The position numbers were made by a program, and so were the translations under genes. Source: a virus. Taken from it: a stretch of 25,908 nt of DNA. The stretch covers positions 1 through 25,908 of IMG/VR virus record IMGVR_UViG_3300042463_000067; one strand, given 5' to 3'. Positions 16,237 to 21,990 of the stretch are shown here, one piece after another (within the stretch, counting starts at the first letter, position 1; every line of letters starts with the position of its first letter). The notes beneath the pieces were generated by a model. That model did not search any database and was not told where the DNA came from. It saw only the letters and a list, made by a program, of their open reading frames with translations.

Positions 16237-16833
16237 ATGATTTCCAAAAAGGCTATTGAACTAATTATCAAACACGAGGTTGGAGGTAGAGCCGTTTATG
16301 AACGCAGATACCAAAAGCCTATCTTAACCGAGAACGGAGTAGTTATCGGAATAGGATACAATTTGAGTGAGGTTAGGGATAATAAATTCTTTAGCGATTG
16401 GGATGGCTTAAATTTAAACTTCTTACACGCATTAAGAAAAGTAGTCGGTATAAAAGGTGAAGCCGTTAAATCAATGATGCGAGGCGAAATACTACAAGTT
16501 AGGATTCCGTACAATTTTGCGTACGATGTATTCGTTAATAAGTCGCTACCTAAGTATTACGCTATGACAAAGGCAATTTACCCAGAGATAGATATGTTAA
16601 ATGAGGACACAAGAGGTGCTTTGGTTTCTATGATTTATAACAGAGGAAACAAATTAGATGGCGATAGTAGAAAGGAAATGAGGGCAATAGTTGACCTTGT
16701 GGCAAAAGCGGATTACGAGGGCATTGCCGACCAAATAGAAAGAAGCAAAAGATTATGGGAAAATGTAGGCTTAGATGGATTGGTCAAACGTAGAGAAGAA
16801 GAAGCGGATTTGATTCTAAACTCACTAACCTAA
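16237..16833 (+). CDS. Lysozyme-like muramidase (GH24/pesticin-like)
   Basis: 198 residues. The N-terminus, MISKKAIELIIKHEVGGRAV, places Glu14 where T4-type lysozymes have their catalytic acid ('…E…'). It is followed by ENGVVIGIGYNL (GxGY/H block) and later by ALVSMIYNRGNKLDGDSR and a C-terminal RREEEADLI, all in the order seen in the pesticin-like/GH24 group. I chose the ATG at 16237, one base after the peptidase stop (TAATATG, a junction used repeatedly here). An upstream in-frame GTG/ATG at 16207 would add 10 residues overlapping the M15 gene. The phage thus appears to have two wall enzymes in a row; it could alternatively be a virion-associated lysin. Confidence 0.75.
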   Translation: MISKKAIELIIKHEVGGRAVYERRYQKPILTENGVVIGIGYNLSEVRDNKFFSDWDGLNLNFLHALRKVVGIKGEAVKSMMRGEILQVRIPYNFAYDVFVNKSLPKYYAMTKAIYPEIDMLNEDTRGALVSMIYNRGNKLDGDSRKEMRAIVDLVAKADYEGIADQIERSKRLWENVGLDGLVKRREEEADLILNSLT

Positions 16834-16842
16834 AATAAACCT

Positions 16843-17883
16843 ATGACAACAACAAAAAAAAAGGGCGGAAGCAAAACCACAATGAGTGGTCAGATAGTCT
16901 TGGACTATTTAGCCAAATATCCTCAATGGATGCCATCTAACACTTTGGCTTCTTTGATTATGAAGGAGCAATCTGCACACTTTGACAATCAAGAGAATGT
17001 TAGATACTTGATAAGATATTACAGAGGTAAAGTCGGAGATGATAAAGCATCAAGAGGAAAGAATACACAATTTATAGAAGATTTTAAGCGTACAGGTTCA
17101 CACTTTGTGCAACCGCCTACTTGGGTAGAGGAGAAGGTTATTTATTGTTTGCCATTAGGAATTAAGAAGATGGGATTTATAAGCGATTTACAAGTGCCGT
17201 TCCACGACCCAAAGGCAATTGATGCTTGTTTTAAATACTTGCTGGACCAGAAGATTGATTCATTATTTATCAATGGAGATTTGGTTGACTTTTATCAATT
17301 GAGTGATTTCCAGAAAGACCCAAGAGTAAGAAAGTTTGATGAAGAATATGAGGCGATTATTGAGATGCTTGGATTTATAAGAGCAACATTTCCTTTGATT
17401 CCTATTTATTATAACTTAGATGCAAATCACGAATTTAGGTATGAAAGGTATATGAGAACGAAAGCACCAGAATTATTAGGGTTAAATGGTAAGTTTGACA
17501 TTGAGGAAATATTAATGCTAAATACTTTTAACATTATTCCGATTAAGAACATAGACCACGTTAAGTTTGGCAAATTACCTATCATTCACGGAGATACTAC
17601 ATTTAGAAGGGGTAGTGGTGTAAATCCAGCAAAGACCCTTTACGATAGGGTTAAGCAGTCGGCAATTGCTTCGCACGTTCACCAAGTACAATCTTACACA
17701 ACAAAAAATCAATTTGATGAGGAAGTATTTACTTGCTGGACCACAGGACATTTAATGCATCCAAACGTGGAATATTGTAAGCACGTTGATAATTACTCAC
17801 AAGGGTTTGCGATATTAGAAAAGGATGTCGAGGGTTACTATTCGGTACAAAATAAAAGAATTTATAAAAACAAAATCTTCTAA
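16843..17883 (+). CDS. Calcineurin-like metallophosphoesterase
   Basis: 346 residues. The N-terminal ~100 (lysine-rich start, then MSGQIVLDYLAKYPQWMPSNTLA…) may be a small DNA-binding helical domain. The phosphoesterase part shows FISDLQVPFHD (112-122), NGDLVD (144-149), DANHE (193-197), HGD (249-251) and SHVH (277-280). These are the metal-binding motifs of the family (D-x-H, GDxxD, GNHE, H, GHxH). The first motif has Gln117 where His is usual, with HD four residues later. Phage enzymes of this type act on nucleic acids or phosphoproteins; the substrate cannot be stated. It lies after the lysis genes and is A-rich at the start (ACAACAAAAAAAAAG). Confidence 0.8.
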   Translation: MTTTKKKGGSKTTMSGQIVLDYLAKYPQWMPSNTLASLIMKEQSAHFDNQENVRYLIRYYRGKVGDDKASRGKNTQFIEDFKRTGSHFVQPPTWVEEKVIYCLPLGIKKMGFISDLQVPFHDPKAIDACFKYLLDQKIDSLFINGDLVDFYQLSDFQKDPRVRKFDEEYEAIIEMLGFIRATFPLIPIYYNLDANHEFRYERYMRTKAPELLGLNGKFDIEEILMLNTFNIIPIKNIDHVKFGKLPIIHGDTTFRRGSGVNPAKTLYDRVKQSAIASHVHQVQSYTTKNQFDEEVFTCWTTGHLMHPNVEYCKHVDNYSQGFAILEKDVEGYYSVQNKRIYKNKIF

Positions 17884-17884
17884 T

Positions 17885-18076
17885 ATGAGATACCCTAAAA
17901 ACTTTGCAAAATTGACACCAATACAACAAGAGCAATGGTTAGTTACTAAACTAATTGAACTCCACAACTTAGAGCAAGAGATTAAGTTAACCTTAGGCAA
18001 GATAAGAGGTGGCGAGAAACTTATATTTAAAGAAATAGATAGACCAGACTTAGCTTTAATGAAAGATGAAGATTAA
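17885..18076 (+). CDS. Small protein of unknown function (63 aa)
   Basis: ATG at 17885 follows the previous stop by one base (TAATATG). The product, MRYPKNFAKLTPIQQEQWLV…, is mostly helical (KLIELHNLEQEIKLTLGKIRGG) and ends EIDRPDLALMKDED. The longer reading from 17825 would overlap the phosphoesterase by 59 bases and is unnecessary. The motif 'lTp.qQe.wL…k…le.e…' is common among short phage proteins of this host group, but I know no function for it. It overlaps the next gene by 11 bases. Confidence 0.6.
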   Translation: MRYPKNFAKLTPIQQEQWLVTKLIELHNLEQEIKLTLGKIRGGEKLIFKEIDRPDLALMKDED

Positions 18077-18335
18077 AGTAATATATCGCAAATTAGGTAG
18101 GGAACAAGCACACGGCATTGCTGAAAGTGATGGTGTTGTGTATATTGACTCACGACTAAAGGGCAAGAAGCAGCTTGAAATCTTGTTGCACGAGTGCTTA
18201 CATATACTCAATCCAATGGATGATGAAGAAGCCATTATAGAGAAAAGCGTAACTTTATGTAAGGTTCTTTGGCAGCAAGGATACCGAATGGTAGACAATT
18301 CTAATGATACACCATTACAAGATGGTTCTAAATAG
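18066..18335 (+). CDS. Small HExxH metalloprotease-like protein
   Basis: 89 residues. MKIKVIYRKLGREQAHGIAESDGVVYIDSRLKGKKQLEILLHECLHILNP contains the zinc-binding motif H42-E-C-L-H46, followed by acidic residues at 53-55 and Glu59 that could supply the third ligand. A strand ('vYIDsrlkgk') before the HExxH helix is the minimal core seen in ImmA/IrrE-, SprT- and WSS1-like peptidases. The substrate is unknown; phages sometimes carry such proteins to cut host regulators. It is the last gene before the tandem terminators and so ends the late transcription unit. Confidence 0.65.
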   Translation: MKIKVIYRKLGREQAHGIAESDGVVYIDSRLKGKKQLEILLHECLHILNPMDDEEAIIEKSVTLCKVLWQQGYRMVDNSNDTPLQDGSK

Positions 18336-18351
18336 TTGTTGGTTCATAGTT

Positions 18352-18379
18352 CCCCAGTCCTAAAAAGCTGGGGTTTTTT
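18352..18379 (+). terminator. Intrinsic terminator 1 of the tandem pair
   Basis: CCCCAG (18352-18357), a 10-base loop, CTGGGG (18368-18373) and six T. The stem begins 16 bases after the stop of the HExxH gene, and the structure ends the late operon. Confidence 0.9.
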
Positions 18380-18382
18380 ATA

Positions 18383-18390
18383 TATCTTTG
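18383..18390 (+). promoter_or_regulatory. Candidate promoter -7 element between two terminators
   Basis: TATCTTTG is an exact match to the most common Bacteroidetes -7 form. It begins right after the T-run of terminator 1 and is followed 30 bases later by terminator 2, with no gene between. No -33 TTG is seen at 17-23 bases upstream. If active it would yield only a very short RNA unless terminator 2 is read through. Confidence 0.45.
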
Positions 18391-18419
18391 TCGTTCATAT
18401 TGGAGAACTTAGGTTTAGA

Positions 18420-18449
18420 CCCCGATTTATTCTTATTTCGGGGTTTTTT
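18420..18449 (+). terminator. Intrinsic terminator 2 of the tandem pair
   Basis: CCCCGA (18420-18425), a 12-base A/T-rich loop, TCGGGG (18438-18443), then six T. An A-T pair can extend the stem at the base (18419/18444). The sequence differs from terminator 1, so it is not a simple copy. Confidence 0.88.
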
Positions 18450-18506
18450 ATGCCATTTATCCTTATTATTTGCCGTTCATCACATTTATTTAAAATAATT
18501 GGCTTG

Positions 18507-18540
18507 TTTGATAAAGTTATAAGGTTTTACCCTATCTTTG
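18507..18540 (+). promoter_or_regulatory. Early promoter for the replication/recombination operon
   Basis: TTTG (18507-18510), 22 bases, then TATCTTTG (18533-18540). Both elements and their spacing fit the Bacteroidetes -33/-7 promoter. The predicted start near 18547 leaves an ~18-base A/C-rich leader before the ATG at 18565. It lies after two terminators and before a long co-directional gene row, so it is the best candidate for the early promoter. Confidence 0.75.
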
Positions 18541-18564
18541 ATTTCATAAACCAAAACAAACAAT

Positions 18565-18855
18565 ATGAAAACAGTTACACAAAAAGAATTACAAATGTTA
18601 CACGACATCTATAATGAACAAAATACAGATAGTTGTGGTAATTACAAAGTTGAATCAAACGAGCAAAAAGGTCTAATTGGCTCTTTAGTAAAAAAAGATT
18701 TAGTTTTTGATGCATTTGAAGGAGATACATTTGGTAAGAATTGGCAGTTTACAAAGTACTCATTTTGTTGCTCTATGGAAGGAATTAATGTTTTATCAGA
18801 AAATGGTTTTGATGTATCACATTTAATTGAATATTACCAACTATATCAATCATAA
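18565..18855 (+). CDS. First early gene, unknown function (96 aa)
   Basis: A 96-residue soluble protein: MKTVTQKELQMLHDIYNEQN, then KGLIGSLVKKDLVFDAFEGD and a C-terminal part with two adjacent cysteines (YSFCCSMEGINVLSENGFD). It resembles short winged-helix-like folds in its helix-helix-strand order (ELQMLHDIY / GLIGSLVKKDLV / ..INVLSENGF), but no clear DNA-binding motif is visible. As the first gene behind the strongest promoter it may act immediately after infection, on the host or on early regulation. The leader AAACCAAAACAAACAAT-ATG recurs before other early genes. Confidence 0.65.
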   Translation: MKTVTQKELQMLHDIYNEQNTDSCGNYKVESNEQKGLIGSLVKKDLVFDAFEGDTFGKNWQFTKYSFCCSMEGINVLSENGFDVSHLIEYYQLYQS

Positions 18856-18912
18856 AATAAGTTAGGGGTGCGGCTAATCAACGCACAATTTAATAAACCA
18901 AAACAAACCAAT

Positions 18913-19041
18913 ATGAACAGACTAAAAACTTCACAAGAGAAAGCAAACGAACGCTACCAATCCGAAAGCATCAAACCTATGTATGCTTTTATCATTGTAT
19001 TAATCGCATTTTTAATTACCGCAATCCTTCAAAACATTTAA
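18913..19041 (+). CDS. Small membrane protein (42 aa)
   Basis: ATG at 18913 encodes MNRLKTSQEKANERYQSESI, then KPMYAFIIVLIAFLITAILQ and NI. A charged cytoplasmic-type N-terminus is followed by one membrane helix at about residues 22-40. It has its own A/C-rich leader (AAACCAAAACAAACCAAT) almost identical to that of the preceding gene, and a small hairpin (GTGCG 18868-18872 / CGCAC 18882-18886) lies in the gap before it. Early small membrane proteins of phages sometimes exclude other phages or alter the host envelope; here the function is unknown. Confidence 0.55.
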   Translation: MNRLKTSQEKANERYQSESIKPMYAFIIVLIAFLITAILQNI

Positions 19042-19043
19042 CT

Positions 19044-19211
19044 ATGAACGCAATTGAAACATTTATTTATACATTAGAAACTCAATTAAAAACAATGCCA
19101 GATGGCTATACTAAGCAAACAGTTGTAGCTTGTAAAGAACTTGCAGAAGGCATAAACGCAATTTATGAAAACGCTAATAACAACATTAGTCAGCCAACAA
19201 ATAAAGACTAA
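19044..19211 (+). CDS. Small early protein, unknown function (55 aa)
   Basis: ATG at 19044, two bases after the previous stop, encodes MNAIETFIYTLETQLKTMPD, GYTKQTVVACKELAEGINAI and a polar tail (YENANNNISQPTNKD). It reads as a helical soluble protein with regular hydrophobic spacing, which supports real coding. Its last 47 bases overlap the start of the ribbon-helix-helix gene in another frame. No family is recognised. Confidence 0.5.
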   Translation: MNAIETFIYTLETQLKTMPDGYTKQTVVACKELAEGINAIYENANNNISQPTNKD

Positions 19212-19383
19212 CCTACAAACCGAAGCCGACTCAAAAGGTATAACCTTAAGTAAGTTGGTTTATAAAATCCTAAAACAATATGAGCAAACTAATCTATCAA
19301 GAGAAACAACTGAAGTTGCACAAAAGAGCAACAATGCTACTGGAACTGCTAAAACAAGCACAAGGAAGGCAAAATCTATTTGA
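19165..19383 (+). CDS. Ribbon-helix-helix DNA-binding protein (candidate)
   Basis: 72 residues. The first ~45, MKTLITTLVSQQIKTNLQTE, then ADSKGITLSKLVYKILKQYE, fit the Arc/CopG-type ribbon-helix-helix plan: a short strand, helix 'IKTNLQTEADSKG', a turn 'ITLS', and helix 'KLVYKILKQY'. The remaining ~27 residues are a Thr/Lys/Ser-rich tail (TTEVAQKSNNATGTAKTSTRKAKSI) encoded where the next gene overlaps by 104 bases. Such proteins usually act as small dimeric repressors, so this is the best candidate transcription regulator of the early operon. There is no adjacent toxin. Confidence 0.55.
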   Translation: MKTLITTLVSQQIKTNLQTEADSKGITLSKLVYKILKQYEQTNLSRETTEVAQKSNNATGTAKTSTRKAKSI

Positions 19384-19576
19384 GGCTGACCTTGCTGAAT
19401 GGAGGCGAGGACTGGATGACACAAGGACAATGATTAGCGAAGAAGATTTACTAATCAAGGTTGCAAGGATGAATGACATCCAGCGTAGAATCCTTAAAAG
19501 CTACCATTTTCTTATCCTTGACCTTTATACATTAACAGAGGAGTTTATGCTCCCAATTAACCTTTTACACTTTTAA
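19280..19576 (+). CDS. Helical early protein, unknown function (98 aa)
   Basis: 98 residues beginning inside the previous gene: MSKLIYQEKQLKLHKRATML, then LELLKQAQGRQNLFEADLAEWRRGLDDTRTM…, LLIKVARMNDIQRRILKSYHF and DLYTLTEEFMLP. It is strongly helical with coiled-coil character in the first 50 residues. The C-terminal part, fully outside the overlap, shows the same composition, which argues that the frame is coding throughout. The function is unknown. It ends one base before the next start (TAATATG). Confidence 0.55.
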   Translation: MSKLIYQEKQLKLHKRATMLLELLKQAQGRQNLFEADLAEWRRGLDDTRTMISEEDLLIKVARMNDIQRRILKSYHFLILDLYTLTEEFMLPINLLHF

Positions 19577-19577
19577 T

Positions 19578-19811
19578 ATGACACCAAAAGAAAAAGCAAA
19601 ACAATTAATAGAGTCTATGGCATTTAGTTGTAGAGAATGTGATTACGAAGCTAAAGCTAAACAATGTGCATTAATAGCAGTAGATGAGATGATAGCAGAA
19701 TTAGCTTTTATAAGAAATTATGATGAAGAAATAGATGAAAAAATGATAATAAAAATAGACCAAAGACAAGATTTTTTAATAGAAGTTGAAAAAGAAATAG
19801 AAGCATTATGA
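19578..19811 (+). CDS. Small helical protein with CxxC, unknown function
   Basis: 77 residues: MTPKEKAKQLIESMAFSCRE, CDYEAKAKQCALIAVDEMIA, then acidic helices ending VEKEIEAL. The pattern 'tPkekAkeL…a…KqcAliaVDEi' is familiar from many short proteins of Bacteroidetes phages, but no function is known. The cysteines (18, 21, 29) could bind metal, although there is no fourth clear ligand. It overlaps the next gene by ATGA. Confidence 0.6.
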   Translation: MTPKEKAKQLIESMAFSCRECDYEAKAKQCALIAVDEMIAELAFIRNYDEEIDEKMIIKIDQRQDFLIEVEKEIEAL

Positions 19812-20248
19812 GTAAAGAAGTCCACAAGACATATATGGCAGAACTTGAAATAGAGGTTTTGCGTGATAAAAACAAAGAACTAAAAAAAGAGATAAATCAA
19901 TTAAAGGATTTATTAGACAAACATTTAAACATAAAAACAATAAGAATGGACAAGGAACAACAGAAAGAGTATGCAGTTCAAATAGCCGAAAAAGTATGCA
20001 ATTACTACCAAATTAAGTACGGACAAATGATGTCTAAATACAGAGGCGAGGAAGTTACTTTGGCAAGGCAAATGACTATGTATTTTACTAAAGAAAAAAC
20101 GGAGTTAAATGGCGAGGAAATAGCAAAATTGTTTAATAGGGATAGAACAACAGTTTTACATTCAATATCCAAGATTAAGGGTCAGCTATCAAATAAGTTC
20201 GATGATACCATAAAAAACGACATTTTCAACCTAAATGTGCTACTTTAA
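19808..20248 (+). CDS. Coiled-coil protein with DnaA domain IV-like DNA-binding segment
   Basis: 146 residues. Residues ~10-45 form a Lys/Glu/Leu coiled coil (ELEIEVLRDKNKELKKEINQ…). Residues ~78-125 read RGEEVTLARQMTMYFTKEKT, then ELNGEEIAKLFNRDRTTVLHSISKI. This matches the DnaA C-terminal domain (helix 'R..evv.aRqiamYl.re.t', then 'eIg..fgrDHTTVlHa..ki'). The signature RDRTTVLH lies at 111-118, with Arg where DnaA has the DNA-contacting His. No AAA+ domain is present. It may bind an origin or a promoter, or compete with host DnaA for its boxes. It sits upstream of the recombination and replication genes. Confidence 0.75.
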   Translation: MSKEVHKTYMAELEIEVLRDKNKELKKEINQLKDLLDKHLNIKTIRMDKEQQKEYAVQIAEKVCNYYQIKYGQMMSKYRGEEVTLARQMTMYFTKEKTELNGEEIAKLFNRDRTTVLHSISKIKGQLSNKFDDTIKNDIFNLNVLL

Positions 20249-20299
20249 TTTGGTTATTAACACTAAACTACCTAATTTTAAACTCTAAAACCAACCAAT

Positions 20300-21019
20300 A
20301 TGAATGACCAACAACTGGCTAAAAAGCCACAACTTTCGTACACGAAAGACCAAGTAGAGTTGATTAAATCGCAGATTGCTCCAGAGGCAACAGTTGATGA
20401 ACTAAAACTCTTTCTTTACCAAGCACAACGCACAGGACTTGATGCATTATCAAGGCAAATTTATTGCATCCACAGGAACGTAAAAACCCCAAATGGATGG
20501 AGTAAAAAAATGACAATCCAAACAAGCATTGATGGATTCCGAGTAATCGCTGAACGTAGCGGAAACTATGGTGGACAAAGCGAACCAATCTTTGTAGAAC
20601 AAGATGGTAAGTTAATATCTTGTAAGGTTTCAGTATTTAGATTTCACGGAGAAACAAGATATGAAGCAGCAGTAGGAGTTGCTTACTGGGATGAGTATTG
20701 CCAAAAGACAAACGATGGGAAACCTATGGGTTTATGGGCAAAAATGCCACATACGATGTTGTCAAAAGTGGCAGAAGCATTGGCACTTCGTAAAAGCTAT
20801 CCACAAGATTTAAGCGGACTTTATACAGGCGATGAAATGGCACAATCAACAGAGGAAACCCCAGCTTACATTAAGACTCACGAAAATTTAGAGGACTTAG
20901 AGTTAGCGATTGATTTGTGCATAAATACTACTGAATTAAGTCAACTTTACGCACTAAATAGCGAACTTGCAACTAAAGATGTAACTAAATTATTTACCAA
21001 GAAAAAACAAACTTTATGA
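20300..21019 (+). CDS. bet: Phage recombination protein Bet (RecT/Red-beta superfamily annealase)
   Basis: 239 residues. Recognisable segments are DQVELIKSQIAPEATVDELK, LFLYQAQRTGLDALSRQIYCIHR, MTIQTSIDGFRVIAERSGNYGGQSEP, ACWD-like GVAYWDEYCQK, LWAKMPHTMLSKVAEALALRKSYPQDLSGLYTGDEM. This is the full core of the Bet family, which binds single-stranded DNA and anneals complementary strands. The last ~45 residues are a helical tail. The A/C-rich leader (AAAACCAACCAAT-ATG) follows a 51-base gap after the previous gene. A partner exonuclease is not visible in the window. Confidence 0.92.
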   Translation: MNDQQLAKKPQLSYTKDQVELIKSQIAPEATVDELKLFLYQAQRTGLDALSRQIYCIHRNVKTPNGWSKKMTIQTSIDGFRVIAERSGNYGGQSEPIFVEQDGKLISCKVSVFRFHGETRYEAAVGVAYWDEYCQKTNDGKPMGLWAKMPHTMLSKVAEALALRKSYPQDLSGLYTGDEMAQSTEETPAYIKTHENLEDLELAIDLCINTTELSQLYALNSELATKDVTKLFTKKKQTL

Positions 21020-21261
21020 CACCATTAAATAAATTATGGGATTTAAGAGAAGCAGTTAAGTTCTGGAATTACAAAGTAGAAACAAGCTATCCTCAAAACG
21101 CAAGTGAAATGATTCATCAATTAAATTTAGCTAAGTATAAACTTAAACTACATAAACAAAAACACTTTCCAGAGTTATTAGAGCAACCTAAAAGAGATTA
21201 CATTCCCTATCAAATGTTGGCTGATAAATTTGAAGTATTTGAAAACTATTTAAACGATTAA
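21016..21261 (+). CDS. Small protein next to bet, unknown function (81 aa)
   Basis: 81 residues: MTPLNKLWDLREAVKFWNYK, then ASEMIHQLNLAKYKLKLHKQKHFPELLEQP and a C-terminal piece DYIPYQMLADKFEVFENYLND. It is helical and rich in Lys/Leu, without cysteines or membrane segments. It overlaps bet by ATGA, so it is co-translated with it and probably serves the same recombination/replication module. No known family is recognised. Confidence 0.55.
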   Translation: MTPLNKLWDLREAVKFWNYKVETSYPQNASEMIHQLNLAKYKLKLHKQKHFPELLEQPKRDYIPYQMLADKFEVFENYLND

Positions 21262-21263
21262 TT

Positions 21264-21446
21264 ATGCCATACTCAACTTGCTGCGGAGCAGAAACCGATA
21301 TGACTGAAATCGACATTTGTCCAGAGTGTTTAGAGCATTGCGATTGGGAAGATGAAGAAGAAGAATTAACAATAGAAGAATTAGAACAAGATAGACAAAA
21401 TGAAATAGCATTAGAACAACAACAATTAAATAAACACGAAAACTAA
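21264..21446 (+). CDS. Small zinc-binding acidic protein (60 aa)
   Basis: 60 residues. The N-terminus has two cysteine pairs (MPYSTCCGAETDMTEIDICP, then ECLEHC), enough for one zinc ribbon or knuckle. The rest is a very acidic helix (DWEDEEEELTIEELEQDRQN…) ending in Gln/Asn/Lys. Similar 'CCGA…CP.C.EHC' mini-proteins are frequent in phages of this host group. An acidic tail behind a zinc finger could mimic DNA or contact a basic partner, but this is inference. It starts two bases after the preceding gene. Confidence 0.6.
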   Translation: MPYSTCCGAETDMTEIDICPECLEHCDWEDEEEELTIEELEQDRQNEIALEQQQLNKHEN

Positions 21447-21451
21447 AAACA

Positions 21452-21724
21452 ATGATTGTATTAAACATTTGCAAAGAAGAAATCAACTGGAAAGAAGCTA
21501 AGAACGGCAAAAGTTACGCAAACGTAGCTACCGACTTTCTTAAACAACCAGATGAAAAAGGAAATACCCACACAGTATGGAACAACCAAAGCCAAGAAGA
21601 AAGAGCCGAAAAAGCAAAGAAAAACTATTGTGGTAGAGGTAAACAAGTTTCTTATAATGCACCAACTGCTAAGAAGGAATTTGCCGTAAACCAACAGGAA
21701 AGCGAAGATGATTTACCATTCTAA
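21452..21724 (+). CDS. Small protein with SSB-like DDLPF C-terminal tail
   Basis: 90 residues: MIVLNICKEEINWKEAKNGK, SYANVATDFLKQPDEKGNTH, TVWNNQSQEERAEKAKKNYC, GRGKQVSYNA… and finally …QESEDDLPF. The end is the acidic tip typical of bacterial single-strand DNA-binding proteins (…DDLPF), the docking peptide for SSB partners. The front part is too short for a full OB fold, but it has strand-like pieces (SYANVATDF, HTVWN). It could be a reduced SSB or a decoy that carries the SSB tip. The location between bet and the replication genes supports a DNA-metabolism role. Confidence 0.6.
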   Translation: MIVLNICKEEINWKEAKNGKSYANVATDFLKQPDEKGNTHTVWNNQSQEERAEKAKKNYCGRGKQVSYNAPTAKKEFAVNQQESEDDLPF

Positions 21725-21775
21725 AACAACCCCTCGTTGGGCGATAACGTAAAGCGCAAATTTAAACCTACAACT

Positions 21776-21970
21776 ATGAGCCAAAACCAACAAATTGCAA
21801 ACTACCTAAATAAAGGTAGAAAATTAACACCTATTGATGCACTTAACAAGTTCGGATGCTTTAGATTAGCAGCACGAATAGCAGACCTTAGAAACGATGG
21901 TATGAGCATAAAAACTACCATTGTTAAGCTAAAAAATAAGAAACAAGTAGCACAGTATTCAATTAATTAG
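21776..21970 (+). CDS. Small helix-turn-helix (winged) protein
   Basis: 64 residues from the ATG at 21776: MSQNQQIANYLNKGRKLTPI, DALNKFGCFRLAARIADLRN, DGMSIKTTIVKLKNKKQVAQ, YSIN. The order 'IanYL..G..LTp.dAL..FGcfRLAaRI.dLr..G..I' is a helix-turn-helix followed by a beta wing, known from many phage genes as a short HTH protein. An in-frame TTG at 21737 could lengthen it by 13 residues, but ATG with a standard leader (CCTACAACT) is more likely. It may act in excision, packaging or regulation; a 12-bp palindrome lies 21 bases after its stop. Confidence 0.65.
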   Translation: MSQNQQIANYLNKGRKLTPIDALNKFGCFRLAARIADLRNDGMSIKTTIVKLKNKKQVAQYSIN

Positions 21971-21990
21971 TTTAACTTCGTACAAAGGAT

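Noticed and set aside
18336-18614. A 92-codon open frame on the + strand across the control region
   Set aside because: It spans two intrinsic terminators and the early promoter, and its product is dominated by Phe/Ile from A/T-rich DNA. The real gene starts at 18565 in another frame.
21262-21510. Antisense frame opposite the zinc-binding acidic protein, Leu/Val-rich
   Set aside because: It is the complement of an acidic, glutamate-rich helix (GAA/GAG gives TTC/CTC), which produces false hydrophobic frames. All real genes here are on the + strand.
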